DNA of 64,000 nt from Aquanectria penicillioides. Taxonomy: Eukaryota > Ascomycota > Sordariomycetes > Hypocreales > Nectriaceae. Position 1 is the stretch's first letter. Each line of letters starts with the position of its first letter. The translations under genes were made by a program, and so were the position numbers. Location: NCBI GenBank assembly GCA_003415625.1, contig PYIU01000004.1:1674001-1738000 (forward strand), in the 5' to 3' direction. Positions 33,401 to 42,558 of the stretch are shown one piece after another. The notes under the pieces are model-generated. The model was not told the DNA's origin. It ran no database searches and saw only the letters and a program-made list of their open reading frames with translations.

Positions 33401-34558
33401 AGAATCGCCGTCATTGTCCTCGCCCACGGAATAGATGAAGGCCAGTGGTACATCATAGGTCGGGCTCCAACGTTCGAGTTCCTCGATGGTTCTTGTCCAG
33501 TATGACTTGACGTCTCGACTGGTTACTAAGGTCTCCCCGAGGTCGATTAGCATCTTCATTCTCCTTTCCCATAGCCTCCTTGAGGTGGTATCGAGGAGAG
33601 AATGTTGTACACCCAAGCACTTTTTCCCTGATACCACTGGAACCATAGAAAACTGGGCGTACGTTTCCTCAGATGAGCCGTCTGCTTGCTCGACGAAAAA
33701 CCTCGATTCGTCTTCAACCTTGGAGGTTCTCTTGAGGGGGTCTTCCATCATCTGTTCAAGTTGCCCTTTGAGATGTGGCCATGACTCAGTGGCGCTGCGT
33801 CCCAATCGCTCCGGATGTGCAGCGCCGCAATATTTTGAGAAAGCCTCGTTATAGATGGTTGTGTAGTCAGGGCCCCAGTAGAGCGCGATGGGTCGTGAAT
33901 CAGATATCACCTGACTGAATGTTTGTTGCAATTGCGCAGTCCATTTGGCCATGGGTCCGAGTGAAGTCGATTTCCAATCTACACTTTGAATGACGTCGAG
34001 GAAAGGTTCGGGCTCGGAGGCGAAAATCGGAACCATGAGGCCTGGATTCGAGTCGGAGCGATATATGATTGGGGTTTTGCTTTCAGTGGTGCGCCGGAAT
34101 GCGGTTTCCAGGACTGGATTCTGAGAGTACGATCTAGCGCTCCCGACGCTCCCTTCCTTCCAATCTATTCGCTTCTTCCGAGGAGGTTCTGAAGAAGGGG
34201 CGGTCTCATTGCCACTCATAACAACCCATTGACCACATACAACACTTCTAGTCCAGAAAACGCCGAAGTATGGGAGAGAGTGCTGAACATCGGGGATGGG
34301 AGCGGGTTCGGGGTCGACATCAGGGTGCGATTTTGAGGGCGGGTTGGTAACCCAGTTCCAGAAAGGTGAGTGTGAGGCATCTTGAGGAATAGAGCTAATC
34401 GACTGGTCAAGAGTGAGGATGGTCTTCAAAGCCGGGTTTCGATAGAGAATGTCGCTGGAGGGGGCGTCGGAAGAGGGCGAGAGTTGAACAACGAAGGTCG
34501 GGCGAGGATCAGAGCTGATCAGGTCAACAAGACCATGGGATTGGAGCGACGGAAACAT
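30431..34558 (-). CDS. hybrid histidine kinase with multiple PAS domains and receiver
   Basis: Uninterrupted 1375-aa frame. The N-terminus carries a PAS-like segment (PTFVVQLS...ILYRNPALKTIL) and a GAF-like stretch. Two clear PAS domains follow at about 560-680 (VVADFIPAGMCFVDTDGNIT) and 705-830 (FATVGMYDMSTDGRL), each with a PAC end. A short coiled coil precedes the dimerisation helix. The H-box phospho-acceptor is His at about 863 (FIDMTSHEMRNPLSAIL). The ATPase domain has the N-box (LINLLTNALKFT, about 1019), G1 (DTGQGL) and G2 (GSGLGLFISRRL). The C-terminal receiver has the acidic pair (VEDN), the phospho-acceptor Asp in VLMDIEMP (about 1285), and the Thr (AVTANA) and Lys (VKPY). No membrane segment is seen, so it is a soluble sensor passing phosphate to the Ypd1-type phosphorelay. 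The stimulus is unknown. Confidence 0.95.
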   Translation of the reverse strand: MFPSLQSHGLVDLISSDPRPTFVVQLSPSSDAPSSDILYRNPALKTILTLDQSISSIPQDASHSPFWNWVTNPPSKSHPDVDPEPAPIPDVQHSLPYFGVFWTRSVVCGQWVVMSGNETAPSSEPPRKKRIDWKEGSVGSARSYSQNPVLETAFRRTTESKTPIIYRSDSNPGLMVPIFASEPEPFLDVIQSVDWKSTSLGPMAKWTAQLQQTFSQVISDSRPIALYWGPDYTTIYNEAFSKYCGAAHPERLGRSATESWPHLKGQLEQMMEDPLKRTSKVEDESRFFVEQADGSSEETYAQFSMVPVVSGKKCLGVQHSLLDTTSRRLWERRMKMLIDLGETLVTSRDVKSYWTRTIEELERWSPTYDVPLAFIYSVGEDNDGDSSMSKYGCPRTCRLEGSLGIPENHIMAPPVLNLRDADDGLAPIFRESLKSLHPLLIQTKDHTLPERLLQGLEWRGFGDPCQAAIICPIRPTKDENVMGILFLGLNPRRPYDNDYRQFISLLNQKLTSSLASTVLLEEETRRRRNVTEQAAHDNAMLTQRLEYQTEQANKSVQTLKVVADFIPAGMCFVDTDGNITFANDAWYRITGYPRGTIRRGALLESVLEEDRSKVIQAYKDVGEMDIVTFEYRILREGESTGPEVLHSPPTATPPGPDMKVACHILASIKAERAPDGSIVRILTCLTDVTVQKAAAHEAIRRAQEAENLKRLAEFATVGMYDMSTDGRLLSANNLFWELTGLTKVDLGKIPVHPWSECVVKEDLIILEGTLKHLIESGRQQTAEFRLLTPFVTEDSDGNSSISSRWVLASFIPVKSSDGEILSFTGCLSDVSLQKWQLDQEKSRKEEAIESKRQQENFIDMTSHEMRNPLSAILHCTDAIIASLAKVQDLAENPTPLTPTRADPNMSEEAPRLERSEEEKRLLKDSIENAETIVTCAQHQKRIVDDILTMSKLDSKLLAVTPCTVDPIHIVSDALKMFEVEARRVDIELTSSIHQSYKDLGYDFLDLDPSRVKQVLINLLTNALKFTKSGKTRNVKICVKGCVDPPGHDMTVVDFIPRFCDLLEEYDQPALRGRTNPVYLLFEVKDTGQGLTTLEKGNLFNKFVQASSKTHVKYGGSGLGLFISRRLTELQNGAIGVSSEPGVGSTFAFYIEAYVPSEASRNEALAAVAAAKLVASTDAAEASDGKRAMNLRDMRLQRHQNPGGNIRLDGILIVEDNLINQQITRRGLTDRGYTVDVANHGIEALEKLQRRQGAVPRVGLGIGIGIGLSASRNSPNSLPIAINLVLMDIEMPIQDGLTCTRRIRELEQNGEVFCASGGRIPIIAVTANARPEQVMEAKQAGCDDVLVKPYRIPELIEKMQMVVRRMGGLSPNSPVR

Positions 34559-37500
34559 TCCCGCTGGGGGTTAAGAAGGTGGTGATCGGGGATGGCCAGA
34601 CGGGAAGTGTGCGAGGCCGGAGTTGGTGAAGATGGAATGAGCCCGGGAAGTAGTGATGCACATGCGCACCTGGGGCTAGGAGCGACGAGGCGAGGGGCTA
34701 AAGGTCGGTGTCGTCATTCTATCTTGGGGGAGTGATTACAGGTTTGGTGGTGGACTCGGAATCGCAGGGGGCACTTGGGGCTGTCGAGGTGGCGGAAGAA
34801 GCAGCGATGTTGGTGGTGTGGTGAGAGAGGTCAAGGCCGTGAGAGGGTTGAGGGAGGGGATATATTCCTTCGGGAGGTGTGGAGCGACAGAGGAGGCATC
34901 ACCAAGCCTCCTAAGAGCGTATTGCGAGATCTTCGTTGCTCGACGGATTGAGGGAAGAGAGGACCCTCGGGATGTTGGAACAGGCGGGTGGTGGAGAAGA
35001 AGGCGCCGGTGGATCGGGCGATGGCAGAGACTTGCGTCGCGGGTGGGACTACGTTGTGCTTTGTTTGGAGCAGCCGATACGGTACCTTGCTACTGGACTA
35101 AACGCCTGGGAATTGGGCGGCGGGCAATGGCTTTTCGCTGCTTGGGGCGGGAGAAAAAATGCACGCACACAGCGCCGTACGCAACGCCGGAACGCCATAG
35201 CGCCATGGGTATCTAGTGCCTCCTCCACTCTCCGCTCCGCCCAACGAAGAACCTCTGTGCAGTAGCCCCTGGCTTGATCAATGACGGGATGTCACTCCAA
35301 AAACCGCTGAAGTGGTTTTTTCTTTGTCTAGGAGAGGGAGGGAGGGGGGGGTAACTCCACTATCAGTGTCATTGCCACTGCTGTTGCCAATGCCGAACGC
35401 CCAGGGGCGTCTCTGTAGTCTCTCCAGCATTGGCTAGTGATGCACTACGCATATTTCCAGATCTCTCTGAGCCATACCAATGCGGCGGATTGGCTGTTTC
35501 TTGATCGTCACCGTATCCCGCCGCCCTTCCCTTGCGTGCATACGGAATCACCATACTCCGTCCAGCCACTGTCACCCGTTGTCCCTGCGCCGAGAGCGCC
35601 GAACCCTAGGTGCCGTTCCTGGTACGTATTCTGGTCTTGCGCCGTGTGGGAACACCAACTTGGCGTACAGCGGGCCTGACGCTAGGATCCACAACCGTGG
35701 GCCCAAATGACGCTGAGATGAGCACTGAGGGAGCGAGATTTGGGGTTTTTGGGACAATTGCATTAAGTTATGAGGCAGGCCCTTTGCCGTTCAAGCGGTT
35801 GGGACAGACCACGGGCGGCAGAGAGACTCTCACCAGAGGAGACACGTTCATCTATCACTCTCCACCGGGCCGTTACCCGCTGCCGCAACTCTATCGGACT
35901 GATGGTCACAGCACTCACACAGAGGGCCCATGAGACACAAAGACTCGGGACGACTCAGATCTCGCAGCCACATGACTCGGATGGAATTTGTCATGTCGTT
36001 CTTGTCGCGTTTTACGGCTGGCCAACGTGGGAGGCACGAAATTCCTGGAAGTCGGCTCAACAGCACGTTTCTTGGCAGACGTGTTTTCAATTTCCAACCT
36101 TCTTCTTTGTTTGTTCCCATGCCTGTCGGCCCAGGAGTCACTCTTTGCCAATGATCCCTTGATTGATTCTCTTCCCCGGTTTTGGTCGCCTCGTTGGTGT
36201 GGAGTTCTTCTTCTTACCATTGTTAGACTTTACCGCAAAGCAAAATAACGAAGCCTCGCTCTGTCAGCTAGTGGCGCTGATGGCTGCTGTCCGTTTCATG
36301 CTGTGGTGGTGCTGATCCAGCGGAGAGTCCGAGAGCCACGGCTAACTGGCTTCACTGGGGGAGGGAGAGCTAGTTGAGGGTGCTTGGGATAATTGCCCTT
36401 TGGGAGAAGAAATTATTCCCAACCAATCCTTGTTCCACTATCCCACCTCACAATCCTTACCTGCCAAACCCGCCACCATCCTTAGTGCAGCGACTATTTT
36501 ATTCATGTCATCATTGTTATCACTATTTGTTTCATTTTCGTCTCTATACCCTGATACCTAGCCGCCTTCTTCTACGGTTTGCCATTCTCCGCGGAGCATC
36601 CCGTCGGATGTGCCATGCCAAGTACAGTACTCCCTCGTGGTGGCGAAGTAGGTGCCAAGTGCCGAATTGCGAGACCTTGAGACGCACATGACGCTGGGGC
36701 GCTCTAACACGGAGACATGACTCTGGAAGATGGCAATCAACCACAGGCAGGCTACTAAGTTTGTTGGGGCATCAGCCGGCCCCAAGCACCGCGATGGGGA
36801 CTTTACAGATCGACAAAGCCCGCTCGTCAATCAGGATAGCGTACCGTAATTGAGTGACATAGATGGCGCTGCACCAGCCACACAAGCATCAGGTCATGCG
36901 CAAGATGCCGTCACTGTGCACTTGGCTCACAGTAATATGGCGATCCCTAGTCTCCCTAGCTTTCATGGTTTCCCTGATGGCTTGCCCGTCTCCCGTACCC
37001 TCGGTATTGGCATCGACCCCAGTCCCTGGTCTCCCGCTTCTAGATGCTAGTCTTAGCAACGCAACTAACGGGCTTGGGTACTTTTCTGACCTACAGTAGC
37101 TGACGGTCATGATTCATCACTGGGCAACTAATCGACATGTCAATATGCGACCATGGCGAGTTGCTAGTTGATTAGCCGCTCAACCCAACTTGTTGCCGGC
37201 GAAAGTTTTGCATCCAATCTCCTTTATGCCTCCAGGCAATTGTCCCGAAGTTCCGCATCGATCTATTGATGGTTGCCCGGAATTAGCTCAGGCAAGGGAG
37301 TTCTGGTTCAGCTCAGCGCGACCCAATTAAATGAACTCACCCCAGTTTGTCTGACAACAGCTGTTGTCTGCTCCTCTCTAACTACGCCTTCACATTCCAC
37401 AATCAGGGAAGCATAGCGGGTTTTCCGTCTTCTCAGCTTCACCTTGGCTCCATGCCCCCATTACTATTCTCCATAGTTCAGTTACATGGAACCGCAAGGG

Positions 37501-37955
37501 CCTCACACAGGTAGCTCTGGTGCTATTGGGGTCACCTCACCATTCCTCTCTTAAATGCTCTTTCCGTGTGCGATAATCCCAACGTTGAGATCCCTTCCTT
37601 GGTAGGTGGTAGGTTGATCGCATTTCCCTCAGGCAAGACCGCCTTTGTGCCACTTCTGAGCAAGTCAGGACGGAGGCTCTTACCACTCGCAAACTATGAT
37701 TCTTAAGGGGTGCTGTCGAAGCTCGCAAGCCAAATGTTTTCTTCATCTCTCGTTCGTTTCTGCATGCATCCACACTACACTTATACTGGCGTACCGATAC
37801 TATTGCCCATTCGCTTGCTCAGAGTCCTTCGCTTATGAGTTGACCTTTTTCTCGCCCTGTCCTCTAATTTATCAATTAATCGGTCTACCTTTTGGCTCTC
37901 GCTCAACTCTTAACTCTCGTTTTTGGTGCTCCCTTCGTCCGTATTCCCCTAAGTC
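34559..37955. other. 3.4-kb intergenic region, no gene supported
   Basis: The divergent space between the kinase start and the TAG-interrupted gene. It is GC-rich near 34.6-35.3 kb (kinase promoter/leader), with a G-rich run near 35336-35352, then mixed composition. None of the short open frames has recognisable protein features. The final 200 bp (37.75-37.95 kb) are T/C-rich and fit a leader for the gene at 37956. Confidence 0.4.
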
Positions 37956-39212
37956 ATGGCTTGCCGCGGCCGTTGCTTCGCTGCCAACGCCAGAGACTGC
38001 CATGCCGTTGACCACGAGGCATTATCCTCGTATCCCGGTCAGACCTAGTACTTCTGTCCAGCTCACAGAGTTTACCATGCCATCCATTTAGTTGCGCCCG
38101 AAAGCCAGCCACGTTGCGGTGAATGCGCTGTTCTTTTCTACTACAAGACCCGAACTGCAACTTGGCTCCGCCGCAATGATTTTGACGCCGGCATGACAAA
38201 CGCAGAGGAGCTGCGGCAGAACGCGGAAAGGGAATTGGGGGTCTTGATCGCCGATGTCAACGCCGCGCGAGAGGATGTCACAGCCGAGGTGTCAGAAACC
38301 TCTAGGGAGGAGTCGGGCAACCAAAGCGAATCCGGCTTGATGCCAACACCCTCTTTAAATGTCCTGGAGGAGATCCCTCGCGGGGATTTAAGTTATCAGT
38401 CGATTTCAAACTCGCTGATTCCCCATTCTCGCAACCCCGACTTGTTCCTTCTTGAGTATCGCACTTTCCATGGATTTATGGCGTACCAGCCATGTTCCAA
38501 AGACATTGACCTTATTGGAATATTCAAATCCTTGCATGAGCTGGATCATAACGGCGACCGCCTGTTTAAAATCGCTCGGGAGTGGTCTTGCATCATCCAA
38601 TCCATGAATTGGCTTCCAAAGGATGTCAGATAGGTTCTTGCCACCATTTACAACTTCGCTAATGAGATGCTTCGACCTGAGCATGATGAGGACGCACTTT
38701 GGGGCATGCGACCTTGGCTGCTTTATTGGTACGATGTCGCTGATCGACTCTTTGAGCTTTACGGGATTTTTGCTACTTCTCCTGATTCAGATTGGTTTTT
38801 GAGACCTACTGCGGTCACCTTCGAGGAGACAATGGCAAATGAGCACTTTGCCGTCCTCAGTCGATGTCGGACTTACTCATCTCGCTCATCTCTCTCGAGT
38901 ACTGCTTCCAGCAACTCAAGCACTGCAACAGTGATTCGGAGTAACTCCATGCCTAAGATTGTTGTTATGGGACCTGAAGGCGAGGAAATTGACAGCCGTG
39001 AGCACACATCAGAAATTCATGCTTGGTTGCACGAGCTGCCTGACCGGATTGATTCTCTCGAACTTGAACCCGAAATTTTCGACCCGACTCCTGGAGGGCA
39101 GGCCTCCCGCAGAAGCAAGGCGACCAATTCCGGCCATGTCACGACGCCACCGCCTCCTAGACTCAGCCCATTGGCGGCCGAGTTCATCCCAGGGTCGGCG
39201 GAATGCGTTTAG
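37956..39212 (+). CDS. Cys/His-rich putative zinc-binding protein, frame interrupted by two in-frame TAG codons
   Basis: From ATG 37956 one frame runs 419 codons to the stop at 39210-39212, interrupted only by TAG at 38046-38048 and TAG at 38631-38633. No frameshift is needed. Protein-like sequence continues on both sides of each stop (GGT CAG ACC | TAG | TAC TTC TGT; GTC AGA | TAG | GTT CTT GCC). The N-terminus is a probable zinc-binding segment split by the first TAG: CRGRC, then C-H, then CPAH...H and CGEC. The middle holds LLEYRTFHGF and a Trp/Tyr-rich segment (WGMRPWLLYWYDVADRLFELY). Then come a Ser-rich linker and an acidic C-terminus (HAWLHELPDRIDSLELEPE). The family is not recognised. 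Options are a recent pseudogene, stop readthrough, or mRNA editing of UAG to UGG (Trp). The fallback pieces are 38193-38633 and 38667-39212. Confidence 0.6.
38037..38059 (+). other. predicted hairpin with first TAG in its loop
   Basis: GGTCAGA (38037-38043) pairs with TCTGTCC (38053-38059): six Watson-Crick pairs and one U-U mismatch, around a 9-nt loop. The adenosine of the in-frame TAG (38047) is in the loop with U on its 5' side. Structure inferred by eye. Confidence 0.5.
38625..38641 (+). other. predicted short hairpin with second TAG in its loop
   Basis: GTCAGA (38625-38630) faces TCTTGC (38636-38641): three pairs next to the loop, one mismatch, then a G-U and a G-C pair. The 5-nt loop (38631-38635) contains the TAG adenosine at 38632. 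This is weaker than the first hairpin. Structure inferred by eye. Confidence 0.35.
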
Positions 39213-39661
39213 AATCACTTGAGGAAATTTGACAGTCACAAATTGGGCAGACATGTTGGTAATCATGGGGATGTGCTGTGATTTCGTCCTTGGTATCAGG
39301 GTTTAGGGATTGGAGGTGTGAGTGAGATGAAGCACAACCACGTCGTTTCTTGCGAGGTCGGCTACTTTTTAGTATTAAAGCGCTGCATTGATGTAATAAA
39401 GCGTCTCCAAAAGCGATATGCATAGGCATTACCTACCATTGGCTTGAAATTTGATCATCTCAATATCCTCATTTGTTCTGCCCAACACCGTGTCCTTGCT
39501 GATAGTCACACTTTAAGTCCCTTCAAAATTCTACATTCTCGTTTTTATTGGCACAAGCCGTTTTAAATTGAAATAGGGACATTTATCGAGCTAATGGAGG
39601 TGGGAAAAAAGTGGCTGGTTGGAGCAGATGCCCACCGAAATCCCTACATACAAAGGCCGGC
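39213..39661. other. intergenic, 3' ends of convergent genes
   Basis: 449 bp between the stops of the TAG-interrupted gene and the Mpv17-family gene. It is AT-rich in part, and no gene is seen. Confidence 0.5.
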
Positions 39662-40537
39662 CTACTGAGCCGCAACAAAGCTCATGTAGATTCCCCAGAC
39701 CACGCCTGCCAGAGCACCTAGCAGGTTACGACCTTCAACTGTCTTGATGGCCGAAAAGTTGACAAGGCTTACGGCGGGCCAAAGTTTCCATCCGGCAACG
39801 ACAATGGGCCAGAACTCGTCGAGTGATGCAGCCCAGACCTGGGGCCAATCGACGCTGGATAGATCGATGGTGCCGGGCTTAGTCCAGAAGGAGATGGCCT
39901 TGAAGATATTGGTGATGCGCGGCGCAGGGTGCAGCGCAGTGCGCAGTGCGTGCATGTACGTGCTGAAAAGGAGAGTGTTGACGGCAGCGCCAACCGTTTG
40001 GTCCAGGAACAGCTTGATGGCTGTGTTGCGGATGGACAGCTTGGGAGCTGAGGGGGGAGGGGCGTCGTCGGATTTTTTGGGATGAACAGAAGGGGGTGAG
40101 GGATAGGCTGGGAATGTTGATTCCAAGAAATCTTGCCTGGGAGGGTGTGAGCGCGACGGTTATACATGGTTGACATGAGATGAGATGAGATGGCATGAGA
40201 TGAGATGTGATACGGTATGAGAGAGCACTCACCAGAGGAAGTTGGGCGCGGTGCTAATCAGGTTGAACAACAGGAACTGGAACACCGGCACCCAGTCTAT
40301 CAAGATCTCGGATTGCTATTCGGCGGGCAGAAATGGACAAGGTCAGCGATTCTATACGATTTGATAAATGGTCGGGGCTGTAGCTTTGCGCAAAGGCCAG
40401 GAAAAGAAACATGGGCCATGGATTCATCATACCCCAGCTCTGTACGCGGCAATGAGCTGCGCCAGCACATTGGCCAATCCACCCAGGGTGGCGGATTGGA
40501 CCATGGCGTTAACCATGGGAGAAGAGAACTGCGACAT
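39662..40537 (-). CDS. Mpv17/PMP22 family membrane protein
   Basis: Small four-helix-type integral membrane protein of peroxisomal or mitochondrial inner membranes, proposed to act as a channel. Exons are 40537-40433 (35 codons), 40315-40233 and 40136-39662. The introns (117 and 96 nt, the second with GAGAT repeats) have GTATGA and GTGAGT donors. All phases agree, giving 220 aa. The family core is visible: WVPVFQFLLFNLISTAPNFLWQ, LFLDQTVGAAVNTLLF, the W-P-x-V-A-G-W-K-LWP block (FWPIVVAGWKLWPAVSLVNF) and a last hydrophobic helix (LLGALAGVVWGIYMSFVA). Between them is a Pro/Ser-rich loop of about 30 residues. Fungal members include Sym1 (mitochondria) and the Woronin sorting protein (peroxisomes). 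I cannot decide which this is, and no targeting signal is clear. Confidence 0.9.
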
Positions 40538-41237
40538 TGTGATCGATATGAGTTAATGTTGTATGAAGAGAAGAGAAGAGAAGAGAGATGAAGTCTGGCA
40601 AGCAGGCAGAGATGCAAGTTGCATAAGGACAACGTGGAGGAATGCGAGACAAAAGGCGGGCGAGCTCTCAGTGACATTGGTGCAGGCGCCAAAGTAGGCA
40701 GGGCCTTGGTGTACTGCACATGTCCATACAGTACCTATGTATGCATACAGATACCTTATGCACTCGTGCGTCAGGGAATGAGCTTCCATTGGAGAGATTA
40801 GAGAGGGCCGGCGCTAGTCCAATTAGAGTTGCCCATTGAAGTGATTTCCCCGTTTGAGGATTTCCGCGAGGTGGGAAAAGTCCACTGAGATAGGGAGGTC
40901 GAGGTCGAGCAGCCTGGCAGCGGACTGGGCTTCTGACAGACGGGGGTGTAGATCTTTCGATACGCATGGATGATGCCATCCAATAAGATAAGAGTTTAAT
41001 TGGATACGTACTTTTCTTGCCATGTCTCACTGAGGGTGTTCAAATCCGGGGAGGGGGGGTCAGTGTCCGCTCGTGCGACACATCGCATCGCTCAGTTGAG
41101 GTCGCTGCTAGCAAAAGAAGAATTCGCCAACCACCACCGCAAGACCTAAACTTGCCTACCTGACTGAGAGCAAGCTTCTATCTAGCATGATGACAGTCAG
41201 TCTACTTCATCTCTGGTCGTAAATCGTGCAAACGAGC

Positions 41238-41242
41238 AAAAA
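41238..41242 (-). terminator. RNA polymerase III terminator of tRNA-Pro
   Basis: Five T on the minus strand, starting five bases after the tRNA 3' end, as expected for Pol III termination. Confidence 0.75.
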
Positions 41243-41246
41243 GGAA

Positions 41247-41337
41247 GGGTCTGGCCGGGGATTGAACCCGGGACCTCTCGCAAGCTATGCTGTAGGGTTT
41301 TCCCTAAGCGAGAATCATACCACTAGACCACCAGACC
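41247..41337 (-). tRNA. tRNA-Pro (anticodon AGG) with a 19-nt intron
   Basis: The acceptor stem GGTCTGG/CCAGACC pairs over all seven positions. Box A (TGGTCTAGTGG) and box B (GGTTCAATCCC) both match consensus. The anticodon stem CTCGC/GCGAG encloses the loop TTAGGG-T with anticodon AGG. A 19-nt intron interrupts the loop one base after the anticodon, the canonical position, and contains CCCTA complementary to the anticodon side. Mature length is 72 nt. It probably reads CCU and, with inosine at the first position, CCC and CCA. Confidence 0.95.
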
Positions 41338-42558
41338 GAGCGAACTTGGATGGAATGCCGAAAGCAACAAGCCAGTTGAGAAAGGGCTCATGGGAAGTCT
41401 GTCATCGTCTCCTTCTCAAAATCAACCACGATGTTGTGACCATCTACAACTGATGGTTTGTGAATCACATGTTAAGGAAGTGGGGAGAACAGAAGGATCG
41501 ACACAACGAACCTTCACGCGACCTGGTCCCGAACTGCGTAGCCTTGTTCATTTTTGTTCTTCTGCACTTTAATGTCACAATGCACTTGACTCTGATGCAC
41601 TGCGTCTCGGTTGCCCAGTTCAGGTTTGTGATGGGAATCAGTTCATCTTCATTCAATTCCGTGAGCTCTAAATACTTGACAGGCTTCCAAAGGTAATGGC
41701 AGTAAGCAATGGAAAATTATACAACCTAGAAAAAGGCATGTGGCAGATCAATTCCTCTATCACGGGCAATAAAGAGGTTCATCCAAAAACGGGGACGCAA
41801 GATACAGATCAATAGAGTTCCAATGATATATACTAAGTCCATCATCAAGGGATAAATCATAAAAGTAGAGTACCGTCGAGAAGCCCAAGATTGCTCGTAT
41901 CGGTATTCCAGATCATCTCCCATTCAACTGGTATGAGATCAAGCCCAGGCCCCCAAGTCTGTCAGGAAATCAAGACAGTCAATGGAATGGGTAGTTATCT
42001 TCGGTGAGCTAAACTCTGTGTATCTAACTCCTCATAATCTATGATGAATATTCTACAAGCCAAACAGCCTCGGAACTCGCCAAATTCATTGCCTTATATC
42101 CGTTGCAGCGTTAGCTCGCCCATAGAAAGCCACAACAGATTGACTCATGGGGCCGAGATCCCTCGTGTATCTCCAAGAACTGGCAGGGGTCAAGGAATGC
42201 GAGGAAACCTACCGTGGAAGTGGGGGTCCACGGTAGACTGTAATGCGAATTGATCAAGTTGAATGGGTTTACAACCAAGTAAGACTTTAGGAACAAAGAT
42301 ACGGTAGTCACCAGAGTTTTATTGACCTTTAGTTTCCATTCATTCTACGTTAGCTATTCAAAAATGACTTCTATTCGTACAGTCAAGTCCGTGTCATTAC
42401 AGTTGCCAGGCCTTGATATGCCAGGCCCATCTATGTCGCCTTTTGTCCATGCAAGCAAAAATGCACCAGCGCCCCTGAAAAGGAACCGAAATCGTCTCCC
42501 ATCGCCCTTCATTAAAGTTTCTCGTAGATCCACTCGTGAATCCGCTCGTGAAGACTAC

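Larger units (their letters stand above)
40538..42558. other. 2-kb intergenic region with one tRNA gene
   Basis: Holds the promoter and leader of the Mpv17-family gene (AGAAG repeats near 40563-40588), the tRNA-Pro gene at 41247-41337, and AT-richer DNA of unknown role from 41.4 to 42.5 kb. A plus-strand frame at 42364-42726 is antisense to the last Yif1 exon and is not counted as a gene. Confidence 0.45.

Noticed and set aside
38037..38071. Intron removing the first TAG
   Set aside because: The only GT-AG candidates here are about 11-35 nt, below the size of fungal introns, and would delete the conserved-looking Cys/His segment.
38485..38636. Intron removing the second TAG (GTACCA donor to ATAG)
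   Set aside because: The donor is non-consensus, and the removed stretch reads as good protein sequence in the same frame on both sides.
37956..39212. RIP (C-to-T at CpA) as the cause of the two TAG codons
   Set aside because: CAG to TAG would fit, but the rest of the gene shows no run of stops or AT enrichment typical of RIP. Kept only as a minor alternative to editing.
41726..41923. 65-codon hydrophobic minus-strand open frame
   Set aside because: Has one possible membrane helix but no homologous signature, no convincing upstream exon and AT-rich composition.
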